Source: an uncultured Alphaproteobacteria bacterium (GTDB taxonomy: Bacteria > Pseudomonadota > Alphaproteobacteria > MPNO01 > UBA2964). Taken from it: a DNA stretch of 64,000 nt. The notes below the pieces were generated by a model. That model was given only the letters and a program-made list of their open reading frames with translations, was not told where the DNA came from and did no database searches. Position 1 is the first letter of the stretch; every line of letters starts with the position of its first letter. The translations under genes and the position numbers were made by a program. The stretch covers positions 209,208-273,207 of the forward strand of contig CALSLP010000006.1 in assembly GCA_943787225.1 (NCBI GenBank), in the 5' to 3' direction. Below are positions 44,595 to 53,286 of the stretch, piece by piece.

Positions 44595-46070
44595 CTATTT
44601 ATCGATTCCACCCATCAAGGCGTATTTGATTTCGACAAAGTCATCGATCCCGTATTTGGATCCTTCCCGGCCAATCCCGGATTCCTTTACCCCGCCAAAT
44701 GGCGCGACTTCGGTTGAGATGATGCCTTCATTGATACCAACGATGCCATATTCCAGCGCTTCCATGACCCGCCAGACCCGACCGATATCGCGGCTGTAGA
44801 AGTAAGACGCGAGACCAAACTCGGTGTCATTGGCGTATTTGATAACTTCTTCTTCGGTTTTGAACCGGAACAGTGGTGCCACCGGGCCAAATGTTTCCTC
44901 GCGCGCGATCTTCATATCCTGGGTCACGTTGGTGAGAATCGTCGGCTGGAAGAAGTTGCCGCCAAGCTCATGGCGTTCTCCGCCAAGCGCCACGGTGGCT
45001 CCATTCGCGACCGCATCGGTGATGTGCTCTTCGACCTTGTCGACAGCAGAAGGCTCGATGAGCGGCCCCTGCTGCGTTTCACCCTTCAACCCGTCACCGA
45101 CTTTCATCGCTGATACGGCGGCAGACAGTTTCTCGGCAAAGGCGTCATACACGCCTTCCTGCACGTATATGCGATTAGCGCAAACACAGGTCTGACCAGT
45201 ATTGCGGAATTTGGACGCCATCGCCCCCAGCACTGCCGCATCGAGATCAGCATCATCGAAGACGATAAAGGGCGCATTGCCGCCAAGCTCCATGGAGACC
45301 TTCTTCACCGTTCGGGCGCATTGCTCCATCAGCATTTTCCCGATCTCGGTCGAGCCGGTGAAGGTCAGCTTGCGCACAATCGGATTACTGGTGATTTCGC
45401 CACCAATAGCGCCAGCACTGCCGGTCACGACATTGAAGACGCCCGGCGGCATACCCGCGCGTTCTGCCAGTTCTGCCTGAGCCAAAGCCGAGTATGGCGT
45501 CATCGATGCTGGCTTCAACACCATCGTGCAACCCGCCGCCAGTGCCGGTCCGGATTTGCGGGTAATCATCGCTGCCGGGAAGTTCCACGGTGTAATCGCT
45601 GCGACCACACCAATTGGCTCTTTGACCACGATGACCCGCTTGTCCGGGGCAAAGGTCGGAATGGTATCGCCATAGAGCCGCTTGCCTTCTTCGGCAAACC
45701 ACTCAATGAACGATGCAGCGTAAACCACCTCGCCCATCGATTCAGCCATTGGCTTGCCCTGTTCGGCGGTCATCAATGTCGCAAGATCCTGCTGGTTTTC
45801 CATCATCAACTCGAACCATTTGCGCAGGATGACGGCGCGTTCCTTCGCCGTCTTGGCACGCCAGGCGGGGAGCGCGGCATTCGCCGCCTCAATCGCACGG
45901 CGGGTTTCGTCAGTCCCCATCTTTGGCACCGTGCCAAGAACCTCACCGGTTGCCTTATTGGTGACGTCCATCGTGTCGCCGCTATCGGCATCGACCCACT
46001 GGCCGTTGATATAGCATTGTTCCCGAACGAGGTTGGGATCTGTAATCGGCATGGTCAAATCGCGTGGCAT
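44595..46070 (-). CDS. gabD: Succinate-semialdehyde dehydrogenase (aldehyde dehydrogenase family)
   Basis: This 491-aa aldehyde dehydrogenase belongs to the GabD branch, which oxidises succinate semialdehyde to succinate. Visible are TPWNFPAAMITRK and KPASMTPYSA (cofactor binding), the general base Glu in VSMELGGNAPFIVF and the nucleophile Cys in NTGQTCVCANR. The C-terminal PFGGVKESGIGREGSKYG is typical of GabD. AGGGGAG eight bases upstream confirms the start at 46070. Confidence 0.9.
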   Translation of the reverse strand: MPRDLTMPITDPNLVREQCYINGQWVDADSGDTMDVTNKATGEVLGTVPKMGTDETRRAIEAANAALPAWRAKTAKERAVILRKWFELMMENQQDLATLMTAEQGKPMAESMGEVVYAASFIEWFAEEGKRLYGDTIPTFAPDKRVIVVKEPIGVVAAITPWNFPAAMITRKSGPALAAGCTMVLKPASMTPYSALAQAELAERAGMPPGVFNVVTGSAGAIGGEITSNPIVRKLTFTGSTEIGKMLMEQCARTVKKVSMELGGNAPFIVFDDADLDAAVLGAMASKFRNTGQTCVCANRIYVQEGVYDAFAEKLSAAVSAMKVGDGLKGETQQGPLIEPSAVDKVEEHITDAVANGATVALGGERHELGGNFFQPTILTNVTQDMKIAREETFGPVAPLFRFKTEEEVIKYANDTEFGLASYFYSRDIGRVWRVMEALEYGIVGINEGIISTEVAPFGGVKESGIGREGSKYGIDDFVEIKYALMGGIDK

Positions 46071-46193
46071 GAATTTCTCCCCTTTAAAATATAAAAACGG
46101 TACCTGGCGGATGCAGGGCGCGCGCGGCTGTGTTTGTCTGTAGCGCTAATATAGGACGTGAATCGGCCGCTGTTAACCGCGCAGCGCGTGATT

Positions 46194-47471
46194 CTAAGCG
46201 TCTTTCTTTTCCGGCTCTTTTTCCGTCTCAAGCTGGTCAACAAAAAGACGCCCCTGGCGATGCGCCCAAAGCCAGAAAACCAGGGCAATAACGGCACCAC
46301 CGGCAATCGTCTGCTGCATACCGATCATCGACGCCACCAAGCCGGCGAGCAGCGCGCCAAAGGCCGGCATTCCCCAATTCAGCAGGATGAAGAAGCTCAG
46401 GGCACGAGCCCGCATATCCGGCCCAGCGGCATTCTGAATAAGAGATTGCGCTGCGGTACCGGTTACCAGCATCAAAAAGCCGATCAGGAAGAGCGGCAGG
46501 ATCGCGACCAGAAGATTGTCGATGGCCGTAAAAATCAGAAGCGCCAAAGCGAGCAGCGCGAAACTATGCGTACAGAGACGGGTTAAACCCTGCGTCCGAC
46601 CGCGACGTGCAAGCCAGAGACAGCTCAGCATGGCCCCGCCGCCAATCGTCGACAGGATAGTCCCCAGCGCCTCTTCCGGCAGGCCAAAAATTAGATCGGC
46701 GTAGCCGGAGGCGAGCTCCATAAAGGGTCGAATAAACAGTCCCGTCATGCCGAGGACAAACATCAAAAACCGGATGCCGGGATTGCGCCAGACATAGCGC
46801 GCGCCATCCGCCATATCACGGAGCAGTTCGAGCGAGACCTTGCCCTCGCCGCCTGCGCCCTTGGCCGGTAAAAAGAACACCACGATATAAAGCTGCACAA
46901 AGGCGATCGTTGCCAAGGCGAATACAATGTCAGCGCCGATCACACCCTCTTTGACAAGAACCAGCAAGGCTCCACCAATGCCCGGCCCGACAAGGCGGCA
47001 GGCGTTAAACGTTGCCGAGTTCAGCGCAACTGCTGTCGAAAGCTCATCCCGCCCGACCAGCGCATTGACCAGCGCCAGCCGTGGCGGCGTTGACATCGCT
47101 TCGGTAATGCCGTGGCATATCGTCAACCCCAGGCAGATATAGATTGTCATGGCATCGAAATGAAGCAGCAGCGTAAACGCCGCACCGACCGCTATATAGC
47201 AAAGCTGCATTGCCTTAATGACGCGGAGATAGCCAATTCGGTCAGAAATAGCGCCGGAGAACACCGACAGGACGACCATCGGAAAGACATCGGCGAAGGC
47301 CATAATCCCGAGCCAGGTCGGGTCCTTTGTCAGATGCCAGGTCAGCCACAGAACCGACGTGCGATAAATCCACCGGCCAATGGTTGAGACGCCATTCGAC
47401 GCCCACCACAGCCTATAGACCGGGTTCGCCAGTGCCGGGCCGATGCCCCCAAGAACGGAAGATAATTTCAT
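46194..47471 (-). CDS. Major facilitator superfamily permease (EntS/DHA3-like)
   Basis: This 425-aa MFS protein has about 12 helices and is a paralogue of the permease at 17105-18352. It has VYRLWWASNGVSTIGRWIYR, WLTWHLTKDPTWLG, SGAISDRIGYLRVI and the extended Gly-rich helices of the family. A charged tail (QLETEKEPEKKDA) follows. Its upstream neighbour on the same strand is the 6PGDH-like reductase, whose stop codon lies 8 bp before the permease start, suggesting co-transcription. The substrate is unknown. Confidence 0.85.
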   Translation of the reverse strand: MKLSSVLGGIGPALANPVYRLWWASNGVSTIGRWIYRTSVLWLTWHLTKDPTWLGIMAFADVFPMVVLSVFSGAISDRIGYLRVIKAMQLCYIAVGAAFTLLLHFDAMTIYICLGLTICHGITEAMSTPPRLALVNALVGRDELSTAVALNSATFNACRLVGPGIGGALLVLVKEGVIGADIVFALATIAFVQLYIVVFFLPAKGAGGEGKVSLELLRDMADGARYVWRNPGIRFLMFVLGMTGLFIRPFMELASGYADLIFGLPEEALGTILSTIGGGAMLSCLWLARRGRTQGLTRLCTHSFALLALALLIFTAIDNLLVAILPLFLIGFLMLVTGTAAQSLIQNAAGPDMRARALSFFILLNWGMPAFGALLAGLVASMIGMQQTIAGGAVIALVFWLWAHRQGRLFVDQLETEKEPEKKDA

Positions 47472-47479
47472 TCCTGCGT

Positions 47480-48370
47480 TTAACTGTTTCCGGGCAACTG
47501 TTCAACCAGTTGTGCAAGCGTTTCAGCAGAGGTCCGGTCAGGGTCGATCTCATCCCGCCGCTGCGCCGCCAAGGGCGATGCGCTTAACAGCTCAAACAGC
47601 TCTGCCGCCCCCTGGTGAATGTTCGGCGTGAGGCCAATCGACGCAAATGTCTCCGCGACCTGTTCCATCTCGCCGATATAGCGTTCGGACAAACTCGGCA
47701 GGCGAATAATCGCTTCATCCAGCCGCTCAACAGTCCCGGCCTGGCTATTGGGCAATCGTTCGCGCAAGAAATCAGCAAAGCCATAATGCTCCGCCGCCAG
47801 CATCACCGTCGTATAAAGCGCAAAAGCCCCCTTGTTATAGGCCCCGTTGCATATCTTGATTGCTGATCCCTGGCCGATTTCCGGTCCGATAAAGCGGATT
47901 TTGACGCCCTTATCATCGAGTTCATCGAGCAACGCCGCTTCCGCACCCGAGGTACAAAAATTGGGGAAATTATCGCGTCGGGTCGGCGCCCCCCCAATAA
48001 TGCCAACATCGACGAATTTTCCCCCGGCGCCTTCGATCAGCATTTGCAGCTGTTTCGCGGTGGCAGGCGAGGTCGCGTTGCAATCTGCATAGACAGGTGC
48101 CGCATGCGATTGCCTCATCGCTTCTGCGACCTGCGCCGTGATCAAAACAGCCTTGCCGGGATCAAGGATAGACAGGATAAGATCCGACTCGCTCACCACA
48201 GCATCGAGTGTTCCGACATCGCGTATTCCGGCTTCTTCCGCCTTGCGTTTCGTATAGTCAGACCGCTCAGCGAGGCAGCTTATGACATCATAACCGGACT
48301 CCTTGAGCCGCGCGCCGACCGCCGCCCCCATATTACCCGGACTTAAAATAGCAATTTTCTCAAACATCAT
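47480..48370 (-). CDS. NAD(P)-dependent oxidoreductase of the 6PGDH/beta-hydroxyacid family
   Basis: This protein of about 296 aa has a Rossmann N-terminus, AILSPGNMGAAVGARLKESGY, and a conserved Gly-Gly segment (VDVGIIGGAPTRRDNFP). A helical C-terminal domain follows, with the KICNGAYNKGAF catalytic-Lys region and a DUF1932-like end. Relatives oxidise beta-hydroxyacids or act in tartronate or phosphogluconate-like pathways. GAGGAG lies before the ATG at 48370, which is preferred over upstream ATGs. It is probably co-transcribed with the MFS permease. Confidence 0.82.
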   Translation of the reverse strand: MMFEKIAILSPGNMGAAVGARLKESGYDVISCLAERSDYTKRKAEEAGIRDVGTLDAVVSESDLILSILDPGKAVLITAQVAEAMRQSHAAPVYADCNATSPATAKQLQMLIEGAGGKFVDVGIIGGAPTRRDNFPNFCTSGAEAALLDELDDKGVKIRFIGPEIGQGSAIKICNGAYNKGAFALYTTVMLAAEHYGFADFLRERLPNSQAGTVERLDEAIIRLPSLSERYIGEMEQVAETFASIGLTPNIHQGAAELFELLSASPLAAQRRDEIDPDRTSAETLAQLVEQLPGNS

Positions 48371-48453
48371 GTGACGCTCCTCACAGAAGGTACCCACAAT
48401 ATACAGTAGCTTGAAATTTCGGGGTGAAACAGGGCGTCAGAAAAGGCACATAA

Positions 48454-49026
48454 ATGGCAATGCCGCGACATGTAGATGGTTCGCCGGAGAGTTTCGCCAA
48501 CAACCCTGATTTAATGTCGTTGAAATTTTGTATCGAACGGAACGAAGCCCGTCGTCATCGCGCCTTTTTTGACAGCGACCATAACCCGACAATTGGCATC
48601 AGCTTCAATTTAAGACGCGACGATGCACGCCAAAAGATCGAAGCCCTCGGCGTTGATTACGATCGGGTCTGCAATCAACAGATCGAGCTTACCGACGATC
48701 AGATTGATACTCTGTTGATCCTCGATCTCGTGACGGCAATTGCTGATGCCAGTACCCTCTTCCCTAATTTCAATGACCTGAATACGGCCAGACAAATCAT
48801 TCTGGCCGATATGACATTCAATCTCGGCAAAACTCGCTTGTCGGGATTCCACAAGATGATCGCAGCGGTCACCGCAGAAGACTGGGACGACGCCGCCAAG
48901 CAGATGATCGACTCCGCCTGGTACCGCCAGGCCAAATCACGCGGCGAACGTAATGTCGAGGTCATGCGCACCGGCGAGTTGGTTGCCGATTACCTACCCG
49001 TAGAGATTAGCGCAGCGATTGTTTGA
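48454..49026 (+). CDS. GH24-like (T4-type) lysozyme-family protein
   Basis: This 190-aa protein resembles phage-type lysozymes. It has NPTIGISFNLRRDDAR, then ILADMTFNLGKTRLSGFHKM and SAWYRQAKSRGERNVEVMRTGE. This matches the LDxxxN-x-Gx3LxxF and WxxQxxxRxxRxxxMxxxG segments of GH24 muramidases. The catalytic Glu would be expected in the CIERNEARR region near residue 30. No signal peptide, holin or phage gene is nearby, so it may be a domesticated muramidase. Confidence 0.7.
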   Translation: MAMPRHVDGSPESFANNPDLMSLKFCIERNEARRHRAFFDSDHNPTIGISFNLRRDDARQKIEALGVDYDRVCNQQIELTDDQIDTLLILDLVTAIADASTLFPNFNDLNTARQIILADMTFNLGKTRLSGFHKMIAAVTAEDWDDAAKQMIDSAWYRQAKSRGERNVEVMRTGELVADYLPVEISAAIV

Positions 49027-49051
49027 TGCGGTGGGTTTCCCTGCCCTTAGG

Positions 49052-49906
49052 CTAGGCTCTTACATCCGACCCTGCGACAGATACGCGGTGCAGGAGGCGG
49101 CGCTGTCCATGATAGTCATTAAGCGCGTAATGCCAGACGGATCGGTTATCCCAAAAAACCACAGAGTCCTTCTGCCAGCGAAACCGGCAGGTGTTTTCCG
49201 GGCCACCCGCCTGGTCAAAGAGAAACTGTAGCAAGGGCTTGCTCTCCCGCTCCGTCCAGCCATCGAAGCGGACGGTATAGGTCGGGTTCACATATAAAAT
49301 CTTACGTCCGGTTTCAGGATGTTTGGCCACAACGGGATGCACAAACTGCTCTTCAGCGGCCTCACCAATCTCTGCCATTTCTTTAGCACTTACCTGACGT
49401 TCCGCCGAAAGATTGCTCGCTTGCAGGGCTTTCTTTTTGGCATGAACCGCTGACATGCCCGACAGCGTTTTCTGCATCCCTTCGGAAAGAGCGTCATAAG
49501 CGGCAGACATATTGGCAAACAGGGTATCTCCCCCTGTCTCGGGTAATTCGCGCGCGACCAATATCGACCCTAATGGCGGCATTTCAACGAAACTATGATC
49601 GGTATGCCAGTTGCCGCCGATATTCCGGGTCTGGTCGGGCTCTTTGCGGACCTCGGCAACCATAGGATGGCCCGGCACCTTGCCAATGGTTTTACTTAAA
49701 TGAAGGTCGCCGAATTTTTGGCCAAAACTCAAATGTTGCTCAGGGGTAATATTCTGGTCCCGGAAAAATATAACGCCCCATTTACAAAGGGCTTGCCGTA
49801 TTTCGCTATAAGCAGACTCGGTCAAAGGGTCGGCCAAATCGACACCGGTTATTTCAGCGCCAACACAGTTGGAAACGGGCCGGACTTCTATTTTGTTGTT
49901 TTGCAT
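49052..49906 (-). CDS. TauD/TfdA-family Fe(II)/2-oxoglutarate dioxygenase
   Basis: This is a 284-aa TauD family member and the third in the window. The triad is H101-x-D103 (GGNWHTDHSF) and the distal His at about 259 (SVWHYALNDYHG), followed by RRLLHR for 2-oxoglutarate. It has the family ITGVDLADPL and KKALQASNLSAERQVS segments. GGGAGG before the ATG at 49906 fixes the start. It lies between the lysozyme-like gene and glmS. The substrate is unknown; the N-terminus resembles the taurine/alkylsulfonate group more closely than the first two. Confidence 0.88.
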   Translation of the reverse strand: MQNNKIEVRPVSNCVGAEITGVDLADPLTESAYSEIRQALCKWGVIFFRDQNITPEQHLSFGQKFGDLHLSKTIGKVPGHPMVAEVRKEPDQTRNIGGNWHTDHSFVEMPPLGSILVARELPETGGDTLFANMSAAYDALSEGMQKTLSGMSAVHAKKKALQASNLSAERQVSAKEMAEIGEAAEEQFVHPVVAKHPETGRKILYVNPTYTVRFDGWTERESKPLLQFLFDQAGGPENTCRFRWQKDSVVFWDNRSVWHYALNDYHGQRRLLHRVSVAGSDVRA

Positions 49907-49953
49907 TGATGCCTCCCGCAAGGAGTTCAGTTGGAACCTACCGGGTAAAATAC

Positions 49954-51775
49954 CTACTCGACGGTGACACTCTTCGCCAAATTGCGGGGTTGGTCAACGT
50001 CAGTGCCCTTGAGAACCGCCGTATGATAGGCCAGCAACTGCACAGGGATCGTGTACAGAATGGGGGCGACAAAGGCATCAACCGTGGGCAGCTCAATCGT
50101 CGCCGCCGCGATGTCGCCCAGCCGACTGACGCCGGCCTGATCAGATAAGAAGATCACCCGGCCACCGCGCGCGATGACCTCCTGCATATTGCTGGCAGTC
50201 TTATCGAACAGGTCGTCCGATGGCGCGATCACGATCACCGGCACATTTCGTCAATCAGCGCAATCGGGCCGTGCTTCATCTCACCCGCGGCATAGCCCTC
50301 GGCATGAATATAGCTGATTTCCTTAAGCTTCAGCGCGCCTTCCAGGGCTATCGGAAATCCGGTGCCGCGCCCGAGATAGAGAACGTCGCGCGCCGCGGCC
50401 ACTTCCACGGCAAGCTCGGCGATGGCTTCGTCATGCACCAATACGTCATTGGCGCGTGAGGGGACTTCGGTCAGCGCGTGGCAAAAAGCCGCCGACCGCT
50501 CATCACTAATCGTGCCGCGCCGCTTGGCCGTCGCGACAGCCAGACAGGCCAGAACTGTCAACTGTGTCGTGAACGCTTTGGTTGAGGCGACACCGATTTC
50601 CGGTCCGGCATGAGTCAGCAGGACGGCATCAGCCTCCCGCGCCATAGAGCTTTCCGCGACGTTGACGATCGCCAGCGTATGCTGGTTCTGTGACTTTGCA
50701 TAGCGCAAGGCGGCCAGCGTATCCGCCGTTTCGCCGGATTGTGAAATAAAGATCGCAAGACCGTTCTCGGCCATGTCGACCGCGCGATAGCGGAACTCCG
50801 ACGCGATATCGCATTCCACCGGGACCGGGCGATCTGTTCAAACCAGTATTTCGACACCAGCCCGGCATGATAGGAGGTGCCGCAGGCAATCACCGTAATG
50901 CGCGAAATTTCAGCGAGGTCGAACGGAAGATCGGGCAAGGTAACATGCTGATCCCATGGATTCAGCAAGCTGTGCAGCGTATCGCCGATGACCGCTGGCT
51001 GCTCGTAAATCTCCTTGAGCATAAAATGCGCAAAGTTGCCCTTGCCGATCATCGCCCCGGAGGCCGCCGTCTGACGTACGGGCCGCTCAACGACAGCGCC
51101 GGTCTCATCGTGAACGATCGCGCCATCCGCCGAAATCTCGGCCCAGTCGCCTTCTTCAAGATAGCAGATCTGTTGGGTCAGCGGCGCCAGCGCCAGAGCG
51201 TCCGACCCAAGATACATTTCCCCATCGCCATAACCGATGGCCAACGGGCTGCCACGGCGGGCGCCGATCATCAGCCCATCTTCACCGGCAAATAAGATTG
51301 CCAACGCAAAGGCGCCTTCGAGCCGCTGCAAGGCCGCGGCGACGGCTTCCTGCGGCGTACTCCCTGCGGCGAGATAGCTGCTGACGAGATGTACAACGGC
51401 TTCGGTATCCGTGTCAGTCTCGAAGCGATGACCTTTTTCCGTCAGCTCCTGACGCAGTTCCTGAAAGTTCTCAATAATCCCGTTATGAACCAGCACCACC
51501 CGTTCATCGGCATGAGGATGGGCATTGGTTTCACTGGGCCCGCCATGCGTTGCCCAGCGGGTATGGCCAATACCAATCAAACCACCGAGTGGTTCTTTCT
51601 CAAGCCGCGCATCCAGATTAACGATTTTACCTTCGGCGCGTCGGCGTTCAATTTTGCCATCAACAAGGGTGGCGATACCGGCGGAGTCATAGCCTCTATA
51701 TTCGAGCCGCTTCAGCCCATCGAGCAGCAACGGAGCGACATCGTTTTTACCAATTATGCCAACAATCCCACACAT
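49954..51775 (-). CDS. glmS: Glutamine-fructose-6-phosphate aminotransferase (frame broken twice)
   Basis: This is the enzyme for glucosamine-6-phosphate, essential for peptidoglycan and LPS. The N-terminal glutaminase domain starts with the nucleophile Cys2 ([11 protein letters not shown]). Two sugar isomerase domains follow, with [21 protein letters not shown] and [13 protein letters not shown] at the end. The frame breaks at about 50824 ([11 protein letters not shown] continues properly only in the next frame) and at about 50247 (one A missing in [11 protein letters not shown]). Adding two bases gives 607 aa, exactly the normal size. Since glmS is normally essential, these are probably sequence errors. 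It follows glmU by 5 bp. Confidence 0.92.
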
Positions 51776-51780
51776 CTACG

Positions 51781-53169
51781 CTAGTCCGCCTTATTCTCGG
51801 TGCTATCTTTAGCGCTCTGGGCTTTGTCCTTTTCCGCCTGCTTGCGCAGCCGGTATTTCAGCGCCCAACCCTCATGCTCTGTCTGCGGTGCACGGGTGAT
51901 CGCCAACGCATCCTCAGCAACGTCCTTGGCGATGACTGATCCAGCGCCGGTAATCGCACCAGCGCCCACTTTGACGGGCGCCACCAGCGCCGTGTTGGAT
52001 CCGATAAATGCCCCGGCGCCAATTTCAGTCCGGGATTTAAAGAAGCCGTCATAATTGCAGGTGATTGTGCCAGCGCCGATATTTGCGCCCGCCCCAACCC
52101 AGCTGTCGCCGATATAGCTCAGATGATTGGCCTTGGCACCTGCATCGAGGCGCGCTTCCTTGACCTCGACAAAATTACCGATGTGGACATCCGGCCCGAT
52201 ATCAGCCCCCGGGCGCAAACGCGCGAACGGGCCAATGATCGCATTGTCATCAACCTCAGCGCCCTCAATATGACAAAACGACCGTATCTCGACATGGTCT
52301 CCAATAGACACCCCGGGACCAAAAACCACATTGGGCGCAATCGTGACATCTTCGCCAAGGATGGTGTCATAGCAAAACCAAACCGTGTCGGGGTCTTGCA
52401 ACGTGGCGCCGTCTTCCATCGCCTGCAGGCGGAGCCGGTACTGAAAGGCCGCTTCGGCTTCCGCCAGACCGGTGCGAGAATTCACTCCCATCACCTCATC
52501 CGGATCTTCGGTCTCCACCGTCACGCAGCCCCAGCCTTTCGACCGGGCGATACCGACGATATCGGTCAGATAATACTCGCCCTTGGCATTGTCATTCCCG
52601 ACCTCATCGAGCAGGGCGAACAGGCGCGCACCATCGATTGCCATGATCCCGGCATTGCACAAACCGATCTCGCGCTCTTCTTCATTCGCATCGCGATATT
52701 CGACAATTTTCTCCAGCCCGCCATTGGGACCGGTTATCAACCGACCATATTCTCCGGGATCGTCTGGTGAGAATCCGAGCACGACGACGGCAGGATTGTT
52801 CTTGCCGCGACGAACATCGACCATCGCCTGCATGGTGCCTTCGGTAAGGAGTGGCGTATCGCCAAACAAGACCAGGACATCGCCGTCGAATCCAGCCAGC
52901 GCCTCTCGGGCGGCCAGCACGGCGTGACCTGTACCAAGCGGCGGATCCTGGATCGCCATCTCAGCGGGCGCCACGAAATCAGCGACCGCCGACATGCCTG
53001 GTGATGTCACCACCACGGTGCGGTCCGCCCCAAAAGAGATAAGACGATCAAGTAGATGCCCGATCATCGGCTGTCCCGCCACCCGGTGTAACACCTTGGG
53101 CAGAGACGATTTCATTCGGGTGCCCAGTCCAGCGGCGAGAACCACCGCAGCGATATTGGTCTTTGTCAT
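51781..53169 (-). CDS. glmU: Bifunctional N-acetylglucosamine-1-phosphate uridyltransferase/acetyltransferase
   Basis: This 462-aa enzyme acetylates GlcN-1-P and makes UDP-GlcNAc. The pyrophosphorylase motif LAAGLGTRMKSSLPKVLH is at the N-terminus, followed by the UDP-sugar segment GTGHAVLAAREAL. From about residue 255 the left-handed beta-helix acetyltransferase begins, with NFVEVKEARL, ANHLSYIGDSWVG, GTITCNYDG and KYRLRKQ at the end. It is in operon with glmS and intact. Confidence 0.95.
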   Translation of the reverse strand: MTKTNIAAVVLAAGLGTRMKSSLPKVLHRVAGQPMIGHLLDRLISFGADRTVVVTSPGMSAVADFVAPAEMAIQDPPLGTGHAVLAAREALAGFDGDVLVLFGDTPLLTEGTMQAMVDVRRGKNNPAVVVLGFSPDDPGEYGRLITGPNGGLEKIVEYRDANEEEREIGLCNAGIMAIDGARLFALLDEVGNDNAKGEYYLTDIVGIARSKGWGCVTVETEDPDEVMGVNSRTGLAEAEAAFQYRLRLQAMEDGATLQDPDTVWFCYDTILGEDVTIAPNVVFGPGVSIGDHVEIRSFCHIEGAEVDDNAIIGPFARLRPGADIGPDVHIGNFVEVKEARLDAGAKANHLSYIGDSWVGAGANIGAGTITCNYDGFFKSRTEIGAGAFIGSNTALVAPVKVGAGAITGAGSVIAKDVAEDALAITRAPQTEHEGWALKYRLRKQAEKDKAQSAKDSTENKAD

Positions 53170-53286
53170 TTCTCTGGAGTCATCTCTCTAGAGTTATCAA
53201 TCTACGCAGCCCTATAGGCCCCGCAGCACTTCCAAAAGAATTATACGGAAATGCGCCAAAACGCCACTTTGTTGCAAGAAGCGGTT

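Noticed and set aside
45321..46094. A 257-aa plus-strand open frame over gabD
   Set aside because: Antisense to conserved aldehyde dehydrogenase motifs; low-complexity His/Arg-rich translation typical of a shadow frame.
48454..49026. Prophage remnant around the lysozyme-like gene
   Set aside because: No other phage gene (holin, tail, integrase, repressor) or attachment site is visible nearby.
51776..51780. glmS ribozyme or other riboswitch ahead of glmS
   Set aside because: glmU ends only five bases upstream, leaving no room; nothing resembling the ribozyme core was seen.
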